From contig JBDTMF010000092.1 of NCBI GenBank assembly GCA_039934455.1, positions 1-16,421 on the forward strand: a DNA stretch of 16,421 bases, read 5' to 3'. The notes below the pieces were generated by a model. It saw only the letters and a list, made by a program, of their open reading frames with translations, ran no database searches and was not told where the DNA came from. Positions 7,022 through 14,689 of the stretch are shown in pieces. The position numbers and the translations under genes were made by a program. This DNA is from DASQFQ01 sp039934455 (GTDB lineage Bacteria > Actinomycetota > Thermoleophilia > Solirubrobacterales > Solirubrobacteraceae). The first letter of the stretch is position 1. The number at the start of each line of letters is the position of its first letter.

Positions 7022-7550
7022 GGCTTCGTCTCCGGATCGAGGGCGTCCGCGCGCACCTCGGCGCGGCGGGCCTCCTGCATCAGCGTGACGGCGTCGCCCG
7101 CGTCGTCGGCGCGGTCGAGCTGCGCCCGCTCGCCTCGGTCTGCGCCGCGCGCTCTCCCGCCTGGCGCTGGGCCTCCGCGGCCTGCTCCTGGCCGGCCTGC
7201 TCGACGGCGGCCCGCTGGTCGGCGCGCACGCGGTCGCGCTCGATGGCGTCCTCGCGCTCCTTCTCGGCCTGCTCGGCCAGCAGCGGCTCGCGCTCGTGCT
7301 CGGTCTCGCCACGCTCGGCCTCGAGCTCCGCCTCGGCCTCGCGCTGCCGGGCCTCGGCCGCGGCCTCGCCGGCCTCGCGCTCCTGGTCGACGCTCGCCTG
7401 CTGCAGGCGGCCCTCACGCGCGAGATCGTCGTTGCCGACCGCCGACCCGGCGAGCTCCTTGGCCTTGCCGGCGATCCGCCCGACGACGCCTCCGGCCGTT
7501 TCCTCTTCGCTCAGTGGCTGTCTCCTGGGGGAGTTGGTACCGAAGCTCAC
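7018..7550 (-). pseudogene. CsbD-domain coiled-coil protein, apparent frameshift near the C-terminus
   Basis: The N-terminal half reads VVGRIAGKAKELAGSAVGND and then DLAREGRLQQASVD, a recognisable CsbD-like domain (general stress protein family, function unknown). It is followed by a Glu/Arg/Ala/Gln-rich coiled coil. The original frame stops at 7080, but near 7120-7145 coding character moves to another frame, which reads AQLDRADDAGDAVTLMQEAR and ends at TGA 7018-7020, overlapping the next ATG. That overlap supports one interrupted gene. Start choice is open: the GTG at 7550 has a weak ribosome binding site, while a CTG at 7514 (giving SEEETAGG) lies seven bases after a perfect AGGAG at 7522-7526. 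The protein resembles its downstream neighbour, so the pair looks like a tandem duplication. The uninterrupted part alone (7080-7514) could also be a functional short gene. Confidence 0.6.
7522..7526 (-). promoter_or_regulatory. Ribosome binding site pointing to a CTG start
   Basis: AGGAG on the reverse strand ends seven bases before CTG AGC GAA GAG GAA at 7514. No ATG, GTG or TTG in that frame lies at a suitable distance, which suggests CTG initiation or a start codon changed by mutation. Confidence 0.4.
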
Positions 7551-7597
7551 TCCGACCCCGGCGGAGTCACGCGGTAAGCGCGCAGGAGCGCGGGCGA

Positions 7598-8866
7598 TCA
7601 GCCCGACGCGATGACGGCGTGCTCGCGCGTCGTCGACCGGGTCGATCCCCGCAGCGTGCCGGCGGCCTGCCGGGCGTACGCCGCGCGGGCGCCGGCCGCC
7701 GCCACGAGCGCCGCGGCGCCGCCGAGCGCCAAGCCCGCGCGGGGGCTGCTCGCCTGGGCCAGCCAGCCGACGATGGGGGCGCCGATGGGCGTCGAGCCGA
7801 GGAAGACGACAGAGTAGAGCGACATCACGCGCCCGCGCATCTGCGGCGAGGCGGCCAGCTGCAGCGAGGAGTTCACCCCCGCGGCGAAGGTCACCGAGAC
7901 CGCGCCGAGCGGCACCAGGGCGAGGATCTGGAGCGGCAGCGAGGGCGCCGCCGCGGCCAGCAGCTCGAAGACCCCGAAGGCGCCGGCCGCGCCGACGATC
8001 ATGCGCGAGGAGACCTGCTGGAGGCCGCTGGTCAGCAGCGCGCCGGCGACCGAGCCGATCCCCATCGCCATCGTCATGACCGCGTAGGTGGTGGCCGTGC
8101 CGTGCCAGGTGGAGTGGGCGAGCAGCGGCATCAGGACCTGGAAGTTGAAGGAGAACGTGCCGACCAGCACCATCGCCGCCAGCGGGATCCACAGCGCCGG
8201 GGTCATGCGCACATGGCGGAGTGCGAGCCGCACCTCGCCGCGCATCCGCCGCGCGGGGATCGAGGTGATGAGCGCGGAGCCGTCCATGCGCCGCAGCGCG
8301 ATCAGCATCGCCACGAAGGAGAGCGCGTTGACGGCGAAGCACAGGCCGACGCCGAAGACGGCGATCACCGTGCCGGCGAGGGCCGGGCCGGCGATCCTCG
8401 AGCAGTGGACGACGACGGAGTTCAGCGACACCGCGTTGACGATCCGCTCGTGGCCGACCAGCTCCATCACGAAGGCCTGGCGCGCGGGGTTGTCGATTGC
8501 GAGCACGGAGCCGCGGGCGAGCACGAGCCCGAAGACCATCCAGGGCGCGATGTCGCCGGTCGCGGTGAGGATCCACAGCGTCAGCGCGGGCAGCGCCATC
8601 AGCGCCTGCGTGTACTGGAGCAGCCGCAGCTTCGGCACGCGGTCGGCGAGCAGCCCGCCCCAGGCGCCGAAGAGCAGCATCGGCAGGAACTGGAGCGCGG
8701 CGGTGATGCCCACGGAGACGCCCGAGCCGGTGAGCTGCACGATCAGCCACATCTCGGCGACGATCTGCATCCAGTTTCCGGTGATCGAGATGACCTGACC
8801 GGTGAAGTACCGGCGGTAGTTCGGGACCGAGAGGGAGGAGAAGGTGCGCTGGAAGCCCGCGCTCAC
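7598..8866 (-). CDS. MFS exporter (MFS_3/EntS-like)
   Basis: A 422-residue major facilitator with about twelve hydrophobic segments. The N-terminus FSSLSVPNYRRYFTGQVIS, followed by GNWMQIVAEMWLI, is typical of the MFS_3 group that includes the enterobactin exporter EntS and many drug exporters. The loop-2 motif appears as GGLLADRVPKL (70-80), and a second-half counterpart is SPQMRGRVMSLYS. The GTG start at 8866 overlaps the stop of the marR gene in a GTGA, so the exporter is probably co-transcribed and coupled with its regulator. That arrangement is the classic one for a ligand-induced efflux pump. The exported compound is unknown. The GTG is favoured because translation resumes directly after marR. 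Confidence 0.88.
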   Translation of the reverse strand: MSAGFQRTFSSLSVPNYRRYFTGQVISITGNWMQIVAEMWLIVQLTGSGVSVGITAALQFLPMLLFGAWGGLLADRVPKLRLLQYTQALMALPALTLWILTATGDIAPWMVFGLVLARGSVLAIDNPARQAFVMELVGHERIVNAVSLNSVVVHCSRIAGPALAGTVIAVFGVGLCFAVNALSFVAMLIALRRMDGSALITSIPARRMRGEVRLALRHVRMTPALWIPLAAMVLVGTFSFNFQVLMPLLAHSTWHGTATTYAVMTMAMGIGSVAGALLTSGLQQVSSRMIVGAAGAFGVFELLAAAAPSLPLQILALVPLGAVSVTFAAGVNSSLQLAASPQMRGRVMSLYSVVFLGSTPIGAPIVGWLAQASSPRAGLALGGAAALVAAAGARAAYARQAAGTLRGSTRSTTREHAVIASG

Positions 8867-9297
8867 GCGCGATCGTCCTCCAGCAGGCGCTCGAGGATGG
8901 CGGCGGCGCGGTCCAGCGCCACGCGTTCGTCGGAATCGAGCTTCTCGATGCGGTGGGCCAGGTAGGCGGTCTTGCGCCCGCGCAGCTCCTCCATCAGCGC
9001 GTGCCCCTCCGGCGTGACTGAGAGCAGCGAGGAGCGCCGGTCGGTGGGGTCGCCCGCGCGCTGGAGCACCCCGAGCTCCTCGAGCCGCGCGACCAGCCGC
9101 GTCGCGGTCGGGCGCTGCACGCGCTCGCGCTTGGCGAGCTCGGACGGGGTCAGCGGGCCGTGGGTGTCGATGGTCGCCAGCGCCGAGGTCAGCGTCGGGC
9201 TCAGCCCGGTCCCGGCCTCCTGGCGCAGGCGCCGTGAGGTCCGCGTGATCGCGAGGCGGAGGCGGACCGCGAGGTCGGGAGTGCTAGTGATACGCAT
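8863..9297 (-). CDS. MarR-family transcriptional regulator
   Basis: A 144-residue winged-helix regulator. The DNA-binding part reads LTSALATIDTHGPLTPSELA (36-55), then RERVQRPTATRLVARLEELG with the recognition helix, and LQRAGDPTDRRSSLLSVTPEG with the wing and its characteristic DxxDRR element. Flanking N- and C-terminal helices provide dimerisation. MarR proteins usually repress their own operon and a linked exporter and are released by small phenolic or other ligands. The gene overlaps the MFS exporter by four bases and diverges from an amidase gene across 45 bp, so control of all three from one operator region is likely. The ATG at 9297 lacks a Shine-Dalgarno site, but a TACCCT -10-like box lies eight bases upstream, suggesting a leaderless mRNA. 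Confidence 0.92.
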   Translation of the reverse strand: MRITSTPDLAVRLRLAITRTSRRLRQEAGTGLSPTLTSALATIDTHGPLTPSELAKRERVQRPTATRLVARLEELGVLQRAGDPTDRRSSLLSVTPEGHALMEELRGRKTAYLAHRIEKLDSDERVALDRAAAILERLLEDDRA

Positions 9298-9342
9298 AGG
9301 TAATTAGGGTAGCGAACTAGTCTCCGGCCCTACCCTGCAGTC
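9298..9342. promoter_or_regulatory. Divergent marR/amidase promoter-operator region
   Basis: This 45-bp gap contains a perfect 7-bp inverted repeat, AGGGTAG (9306-9312) and CTACCCT (9330-9336), with 17 bp between the arms. Each arm carries TACCCT in the orientation of the gene it faces: eight bases before the marR ATG and six before the amidase GTG. Both fit TANNNT -10 boxes for leaderless transcripts. A second imperfect palindrome, TAATT-N9-AACTA (9301-9319), is a candidate MarR site. Confidence 0.45.
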
Positions 9343-10602
9343 GTGCTCTCCGCCACCGAGGCCTCGCGGCAGATCGCCGCGCGCGAGCTGAGCTCCGAGG
9401 AGCTCGTCTCCTCGTGCCTTGAACGGATCGCGGAACGGGAGCCGGAGCTGCGGGCGTGGGCGCACCTCGACGCCGACGCGGCGCTGGCGCAGGCGCGGCA
9501 GCGCGACGGGGAGGAGCCGCGAGGCCCGCTGCACGGGATCCCGGTCGGGGTCAAGGACGTGATCGACACGGCGGACGTGCCGACCGCGTACGGCTCGCCG
9601 ATCTACGCGGGGCACCGGCCCGGACGTGACGCGGAGTGCGTCGCCTGGCTGCGCGAAGCGGGGGCGGTGGTGCTGGGCAAGACCGTGACGACGGAGTTCG
9701 CGACCTACGAGCCGCCACCGACGGTCAACCCGCTCGACCCGGCGCGAACGCCGGGCGGCTCGTCGAGCGGCAGCGCGGCCGCGGTCGCGGCCGGGATGGT
9801 GCCGCTCGCCTACGGCACCCAGACGGCCGGGTCGGTGATCCGGCCCGCCTCGTTCTGCGGCATCGCCGGCTTCAAGCCGGCTCACGGGTGGCGCTCGACC
9901 GCAGGGATCAAACGGCTGAGCGAGCGGCTCGACACGCTCGGGCTGCTCGCGCGGAGCGTGGCGGACACCGCGCTGCTCGGCGGGTTCCCGGCGCCGGAGC
10001 CGCGCCGGGGGCGGGTGGCGTTCTGCCGCACGCCGTGGTGGGATCGGCTGGAGGACGGCGGCCGCGCGGCCTCGGACGAGGCGGCCGCGCGGCTCGGCGC
10101 AGAGGTGGTCGAGCTGCCGGCGGAGTTCGCCGGCCTGGCCGAGGCGCAGGAGACGGTGATGGCGTTCGACGTCGCGCGGAACCTCGAGCCGGAGTGGCGC
10201 GAGCACCGTGACGGGTTGTCGGGGGCGATGCGGGACTACATCGAGGCGGGGCGCTCGGTGTCGGAGGAGGCGGCTCGCGAGGGGGCCGCGCTCGGGGATC
10301 GCTGCCGCTTGGCGTGGCCGGCGGTGCTCGGCGCGTTCGACGCCCTGCTCGTCCCGGCCGCGCTGGGCGAGGCGCCGCGGCGGGCGGCGGGCCACACCGG
10401 GGACCCGCTGCCGTGCCGGGCGTGGACGTTCCTGGGAGTCCCGGCTCTCAGCGTTCCGGGGCTCGTGGGGCCGGCGGGGATACCGGTCGGGGTGCAGCTG
10501 GTCGGGCTTGACGCGGCGGCGGTGCTGGGGGCGGCGGCTTGGGTGGAGCGTGCGCTGGCGTCGCCGGCGGGCGCGGGGCGAACGTCAACGGCGGCTGGGT
10601 AG
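9343..10602 (+). CDS. Amidase-signature hydrolase
   Basis: A 419-residue amidase-signature enzyme, which hydrolyses amide bonds with a Ser-cisSer-Lys triad. All three residues can be placed: Lys71 in GIPVGVKDVIDT, the cis-Ser140 in the Gly/Ser-rich TPGGSSSGSAAA loop, and the nucleophile Ser164 in GTQTAGSVIRPAS. The spacings (24 between the serines, 93 from Lys to the nucleophile) equal those I recall for malonamidase. The protein is slightly short for the family, mainly in the C-terminal substrate part, and is not a GatA. The GTG at 9343 has no Shine-Dalgarno site but a TACCCT box six bases before it. It is divergent from marR, so it may be MarR-regulated and may act on the ligand or exported compound; this is inference. 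Confidence 0.88.
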   Translation: MLSATEASRQIAARELSSEELVSSCLERIAEREPELRAWAHLDADAALAQARQRDGEEPRGPLHGIPVGVKDVIDTADVPTAYGSPIYAGHRPGRDAECVAWLREAGAVVLGKTVTTEFATYEPPPTVNPLDPARTPGGSSSGSAAAVAAGMVPLAYGTQTAGSVIRPASFCGIAGFKPAHGWRSTAGIKRLSERLDTLGLLARSVADTALLGGFPAPEPRRGRVAFCRTPWWDRLEDGGRAASDEAAARLGAEVVELPAEFAGLAEAQETVMAFDVARNLEPEWREHRDGLSGAMRDYIEAGRSVSEEAAREGAALGDRCRLAWPAVLGAFDALLVPAALGEAPRRAAGHTGDPLPCRAWTFLGVPALSVPGLVGPAGIPVGVQLVGLDAAAVLGAAAWVERALASPAGAGRTSTAAG

Positions 10603-10691
10603 GCCGCTGCAGGACGCCGCCACGCCCGCTCGAGCTTCCCCTCGATGCGCAGTCCGCCGGACCTGTCCCGGCCGCGCCGACTCCGAGCCGC
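10603..10691. other. Gap between convergent amidase and FG-GAP genes
   Basis: 89 bp between two converging genes. I found no coding sequence and no strong hairpin, only a four-base stem GTCC/GGAC around 10650-10661. A terminator would be expected here but is not obvious. Confidence 0.4.
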
Positions 10692-11915
10692 TCAGCGCGC
10701 CAGGCGGCACATCTTGAACCGCTTCGACACGGTCTTGTGCCGCAGCTTCCTGGAGCCCGACCGCCGGTAGTAGACCCGCGCGTAGACGCGCCCCTTCTTG
10801 CCGGCGGGCTGGTTCATCCGCAGCCGCACGACGAACGGGCGCCGGTGGTCGACGCGCTTGGCGCCGTGGCGGACGGAGAAGACGACGAAGAGCACGCGCG
10901 GTGGGGTCCGGCCGGCGCGACGGCGGATGCGCATCCGGATCTTCAGGCGCCCGCCGGGGCGGGTGCAGCCCTTCGTGAAGCGGATCTTCGCGCTGCCGTC
11001 GGGGATCGCGGTGGTGGGCGGCGCGACGGGGCCGGGCGCCGGTGCGGCGGGGGGCGACGGATCCCACAGCAGCATCAGCCCGCTCAGCGAGCTCCAGCCG
11101 CTGCCGATCCGCTCGCGCTGGCCGGTGATGAAGCCGCCGTGGCCGTTGCCTCGGTACATGAACAGCAGGCCGTTGGCGTCGCGGGCGATGATGTCGGGCC
11201 GGCCGTCGCCGCTGAAGTCGCCGCCGGCGACGAGCGCGTCGAAGACCTGCCAGCCGGCGCCGATCTGCTCGCGCCGGCCGGTCATGAAGCCGCCGTGGCC
11301 GTCGCCCCGGTACATGAACAGCTTCCCGTCGCCGTCGAGGTCGAGCAGGTCGGCCTTGCCGTCGCCGCTCCAGTCGGTCGGGCCGAGCAGCGCGGTGAAG
11401 GCCTGCCAGCCGCTGGCGCCGATCTGCTGGGCCGTGGGCTGGAGGAAGCCACCGTGGCCGTTGCCGCGGTACAGCAGCAGCGCGCCGGCGGAGGTGCGCG
11501 CGAGGAGGTCGGGCTGGCCGTCGCCGTTCCAATCCCGCGGCGTGAACAGGGCGGTGAACGACTGCCAGCCGGTCCCGATCTGCTCGCCGCTCCCGCTGAG
11601 GAACCCGCCGCTCCCGTTGCCGCGGTACAGCAGCAGCAGGCCGTCGGTGGTGCGCGCGAGGAGGTCGGGCTTGCCGTCACCGCTCCAGTCGCCGGGCGCG
11701 AGCAGCGCGCCGAACGCGCCCCAGCCGGTGCCGATCGGCTGGCCGCCGCCGGGCACGAACGCGCCGGCGCCCGTGCCGCGGTACAGCAGCAGCCGCCCGC
11801 TCGAGTCGACGGCGAGCACGTCGGACTTCGCGTCGCCGTTCCAGTCGGCGCGCGCGGGCGCGGCGCCGGCGTACAGGCAGGCGGCGGCGAGGATCAGGCC
11901 GAGGAGCGAGCGCAT
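10692..11915 (-). CDS. Secreted FG-GAP/VCBS-type repeat protein with basic C-terminal domain
   Basis: A 407-residue exported protein. Residues 1-23 form a signal peptide (MRSLLGLILAAACLYAGAAP, then ARA). Five repeats of 52-53 residues follow, starting near residues 24, 76, 128, 181 and 233. Each opens with a calcium-loop-like D-[WF]-[SN]-G-D-[GA]-x-x-D and continues LLLYRGNGxGGF and IGTGWQ, the pattern of integrin-like FG-GAP/VCBS beta-propeller blades. After a Pro/Ala linker (about 285-305), the last 100 residues are very rich in Arg and Lys and are bracketed by two cysteines, one in GCTRPGG and one in KMCRLAR near the end, which may form a disulfide. It starts 11 bases after the M20 peptidase stop codon, so it is probably the last gene of that operon. 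A calcium-dependent surface or adhesion role is likely, but no enzyme activity is visible. Confidence 0.85.
   Translation of the reverse strand: MRSLLGLILAAACLYAGAAPARADWNGDAKSDVLAVDSSGRLLLYRGTGAGAFVPGGGQPIGTGWGAFGALLAPGDWSGDGKPDLLARTTDGLLLLYRGNGSGGFLSGSGEQIGTGWQSFTALFTPRDWNGDGQPDLLARTSAGALLLYRGNGHGGFLQPTAQQIGASGWQAFTALLGPTDWSGDGKADLLDLDGDGKLFMYRGDGHGGFMTGRREQIGAGWQVFDALVAGGDFSGDGRPDIIARDANGLLFMYRGNGHGGFITGQRERIGSGWSSLSGLMLLWDPSPPAAPAPGPVAPPTTAIPDGSAKIRFTKGCTRPGGRLKIRMRIRRRAGRTPPRVLFVVFSVRHGAKRVDHRRPFVVRLRMNQPAGKKGRVYARVYYRRSGSRKLRHKTVSKRFKMCRLAR
11064..11846 (-). repeat. Five tandem 156-159-bp coding repeats (FG-GAP blades)
   Basis: Five in-frame repeats of 52-53 codons within the secreted protein gene, each beginning with a DWSGDG-like calcium loop. 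They are similar but not identical at the DNA level, so they look older than the 285-bp repeats at 3505-4332. Confidence 0.8.
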
Positions 11916-11926
11916 CGCGCCCCAGG

Positions 11927-13042
11927 CTAGAGGCCGCACCAGCGCCGGCCGATCTCGAACAGGCCCTCGGCGCTCGCCTCGAGCGCCTCGACGCTGCACG
12001 ACTCGTCCGTGCGGTGGGCCTGCTCCGCGTCGCCCGGGCCGCAGATGATCGTCGGCGGCCTCCCGTACGCGGGGGAGAGGGCTGCGGCGTCGGTGAAATA
12101 CGCGAGCCCGCGCGGCTCGGGCGTCTCGCCGATCAGCGGCGCCATGACCTCGAAGACCGAGCGCACCCACTCGTCGTCCGGGTTGGTGTCGATCGGGTCG
12201 AGCACGACCCGCGGCTCCAGCTCGACCTCGTCGCCGAGCCGCTCGCGCAACGCCGCCAGCACCGCGTCGCCGCTCATGCCCGGGACGGTGCGCACGTCGA
12301 TCCCGGCGGTCGCGTGGTCGGGGACCGAGTTGATGTTGATCCCGCCCGAGAAGGTCCCCAAGGACACGGTCGGCAACCCGAGCAGCGCGTGCTCGTCCGC
12401 CTCCAGCGCGAAGTCCTCGAGCCGCAGGACCGCCCGCGCGAGCGCGTAGACCGCGTTCTCGCCCAGGTGCGGCATCGAACCGTGGGCGGTCCTCCCGCGC
12501 GCGACCGCGTCGGCCCACACGACGCCCTTGTGCGCCACGCACGGGTAGTTGGTCGTCGGCTCGGCCACCAGCACGGCGCCGCAGCGGCCGAGCGAACCCG
12601 TCAGCGCCAGCGCGCCCTCGCAGCCCGTCTCCTCGCCCGCGCACAGCACGAGCTCGACGCCCGCCGCGCCCTCGCCGAGCGCCGCGAGGCGCTCTGCCGC
12701 CACGACGATCGCGGCCGTCCCGCCCTTCATGTCGCTCGTCCCGCGGCCGTAGAGGCGGTCGCCGTCGATCTCGGCCGCGAACGCGTCGCGCGACCAGTCG
12801 GCCTTGCCCAGCGGCACCGTGTCGAGGTGCCCGGTCAGGCACAGCGCGGGCCGCTCGCCGCCGGTGCGGGTCCGCGCGATCAGGCTCGTCCGCCCCCGCG
12901 CGAACTCGTGCGACGTGACCTCGAGCCCGGCCGCCTCCAGCCGCGCCGCCAGCAGCGACGCGGCCTTCGCCTCGTCCCCCGGGGGGTTGACGGTGCGGGT
13001 CCGGATGAGCTCCTGCGTGAGCTCGACGACGCCGGAGGCCAC
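11927..13042 (-). CDS. M20-family zinc metallopeptidase/deacylase (ArgE/DapE/CPG2 type)
   Basis: A 371-residue cytoplasmic hydrolase with both M20 domains. Metal and catalytic residues are placed as His72 and Asp74 in TGHLDTVP, bridging Asp104 in GRGTSDMKGG, catalytic Glu137 and ligand Glu138 in CAGEETG, Glu161 in VAEPT and His343 in EQAHRTDE. The dimerisation-domain signature RTAHGSMPHLGENAV (184-198) is present. Members remove acyl groups from amino acids or cleave C-terminal residues; the exact substrate is not decidable. The GTG start at 13042 directly follows the stop codon of actP with no gap, and the FG-GAP gene follows after 11 bases. If it is an N-acetyl-amino-acid deacetylase, the acetate symporter beside it could handle its product, but this is speculative. 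Confidence 0.87.
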   Translation of the reverse strand: MASGVVELTQELIRTRTVNPPGDEAKAASLLAARLEAAGLEVTSHEFARGRTSLIARTRTGGERPALCLTGHLDTVPLGKADWSRDAFAAEIDGDRLYGRGTSDMKGGTAAIVVAAERLAALGEGAAGVELVLCAGEETGCEGALALTGSLGRCGAVLVAEPTTNYPCVAHKGVVWADAVARGRTAHGSMPHLGENAVYALARAVLRLEDFALEADEHALLGLPTVSLGTFSGGININSVPDHATAGIDVRTVPGMSGDAVLAALRERLGDEVELEPRVVLDPIDTNPDDEWVRSVFEVMAPLIGETPEPRGLAYFTDAAALSPAYGRPPTIICGPGDAEQAHRTDESCSVEALEASAEGLFEIGRRWCGL

Positions 13043-14689
13043 CTAGGCCACGGGCTCCGGCGCGCGCTGCTGGGCCGCGGGCTGCTTCGGCTGCCCGCGC
13101 ACCGGGTCGGCGGCTTCGGCGCCGAGCCCGGTCTCCGAGCGCACGTACAGCTCGTGGTACTCACGGTCGTTGCCCTTCTCCGAGGAGAGCACCGTGCCGA
13201 GGAAGCAGCCGAGGAACCCGATCGGGATGCAGAAGATCGCCGGGTTGGCGAGCCCGAGGGAGCCGAGCGGCGACCCCGTGTCGGAGTCGGCGCCGGGCCA
13301 GACCGGCGCGCTCATCACGATCAGCACGGTCGAGGCGATCAGCCCGCTGAGCATGCCCACCACGGCGCCCATGGTGTTGAAGCGCCGCCACCACAGCGCC
13401 AGCAGCAGCGCCGGGAAGTTCACGCTCGAGGCGAAGGTGAACGCCATGCCGACGAGGACGGAGATGTTGAAGCCCGCGCCGCCGGCGATGGCGAGGACGA
13501 TCGCGAGCACGCCGATCCCGACCGCCGCGAGCTTCGCCACCCACACCTCCTCCTTTTCGGAGTCGCGGCCCTTGCGGATGACGTTGGACCAGAGGTCGTG
13601 GGCGACCGCGCCCGAGGCCGAGATGACGAGCCCGGCCACGACCGCGAGGATCGTGGCGAGCGCGACGGCGGAGATGATCGCGAGGAAGATGTCGCCGCCC
13701 GCGGAGCCCTGGCCGCCGCCGAGGTTCAGCGCGAGCTCGGGGATCGCGAGGTTGCCGGTCGGGCCGGCCGCCTTCACGCCCGAGGAGCTGAGGAGCGCCC
13801 GCGCGCCGACGCCGACGATCATGACCATCAGGTAGAAGGTGCCGATCAGGAACACGGCCCAGCCGACCGAGCCGCGCGCCGCCTTGGCGTTCGGCACCGT
13901 GAAGAAGCGCATGAGGATGTGCGGCAGGCCGGCGGTGCCGAAGATGAAGGCGATGCCGAACGACAGCAGCGGCAGGCCGGTGTCGAACTGCAGGCCGGGC
14001 TTGAGGTAGGCGTCGCCCTTCGGGTGGTGCTCGGCGGCGCGCGAGAACAGCTCGACCGGGTTGAAGCCGACCTTGGCCAGCACGAACAGCGTCAGCACGG
14101 TGCCGGCGGCCATCAGCAGCGTCGCCTTGATGATCTGCACCCACGTGGTGGCGAGCATGCCGCCGAAGATCACGTAGGCGAGCATGAAGATGCCGACGCC
14201 GATCACGGCCGGGGTGAAGGTGATGCCCGTGAGGGCCTGGATCAGCGCGCCGGCGCCGACCATCTGCGCGACGAGGTAGATCAGGACGACCGAGAGGGTG
14301 CCGGCCGCGGTGACGAGCCGTGCGGGGCGCTCGCGCAGCCGGAACGACAGCACGTCGGCGAGCGTGTACTTGCCCGAGTTGCGCATCCGCTCGGCCAGGA
14401 AGAACAGGACCGGGATGAACGCGACGATCGCGGCCATCAGGCCGACGAAGGCGTCGACGCCGAACAGGAAGATCAGGCCCGCGAAGCCGAGGAACGACGA
14501 GGCCGACATGTAGTCGCCCGCGATCGCCCAGCCGTTCTGGAAGCCGGTGATGCCGCGCCCGGCGGCGTAGAAGTCCGTCGCGCTGCTGGTCCGCTTGGCG
14601 GCCCAGAAGGTGACCGCGAGCGTGATGGCGAGGACGACCGCGAAGACGGCGAGCGGGAGGACCTTGAGGTCGGCGGCGAAGACGATCAT
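13043..14689 (-). CDS. actP: Cation/acetate symporter ActP (sodium:solute symporter family)
   Basis: A 548-residue transporter, essentially the length of E. coli ActP (549), with about thirteen hydrophobic segments. Diagnostic stretches are AAGRGITGFQNGWAIAGDYM, ASSFLGFAGLIFLFG, KYTLADVLSFRLRERPAR, GGMLATTWVQIIKA, and GTAGLPHILMRFFTVPNAKA. It takes up acetate, and in relatives glycolate or pyruvate, with sodium. The ATG at 14689 is chosen because it overlaps the stop of the upstream DUF485 gene (ATGA) and gives the family start; upstream codons in the frame (to 14773) lie inside that gene. A long hydrophilic, Pro/Gln/Ala-rich C-terminal tail follows the last membrane segment. The next gene, an M20 hydrolase, starts immediately after the stop. 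Confidence 0.94.
   Translation of the reverse strand: MIVFAADLKVLPLAVFAVVLAITLAVTFWAAKRTSSATDFYAAGRGITGFQNGWAIAGDYMSASSFLGFAGLIFLFGVDAFVGLMAAIVAFIPVLFFLAERMRNSGKYTLADVLSFRLRERPARLVTAAGTLSVVLIYLVAQMVGAGALIQALTGITFTPAVIGVGIFMLAYVIFGGMLATTWVQIIKATLLMAAGTVLTLFVLAKVGFNPVELFSRAAEHHPKGDAYLKPGLQFDTGLPLLSFGIAFIFGTAGLPHILMRFFTVPNAKAARGSVGWAVFLIGTFYLMVMIVGVGARALLSSSGVKAAGPTGNLAIPELALNLGGGQGSAGGDIFLAIISAVALATILAVVAGLVISASGAVAHDLWSNVIRKGRDSEKEEVWVAKLAAVGIGVLAIVLAIAGGAGFNISVLVGMAFTFASSVNFPALLLALWWRRFNTMGAVVGMLSGLIASTVLIVMSAPVWPGADSDTGSPLGSLGLANPAIFCIPIGFLGCFLGTVLSSEKGNDREYHELYVRSETGLGAEAADPVRGQPKQPAAQQRAPEPVA

Noticed and set aside
7080..8750. A 556-residue minus-strand frame joining the CsbD-like protein to upstream sequence
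   Set aside because: The upstream part is a shifted reading of the MFS exporter gene with no family similarity.
10692..12842. A 716-residue minus-strand frame extending the FG-GAP protein upstream
   Set aside because: The first 300 residues are a shifted reading of the M20 peptidase gene; a signal peptide begins cleanly at 11915.
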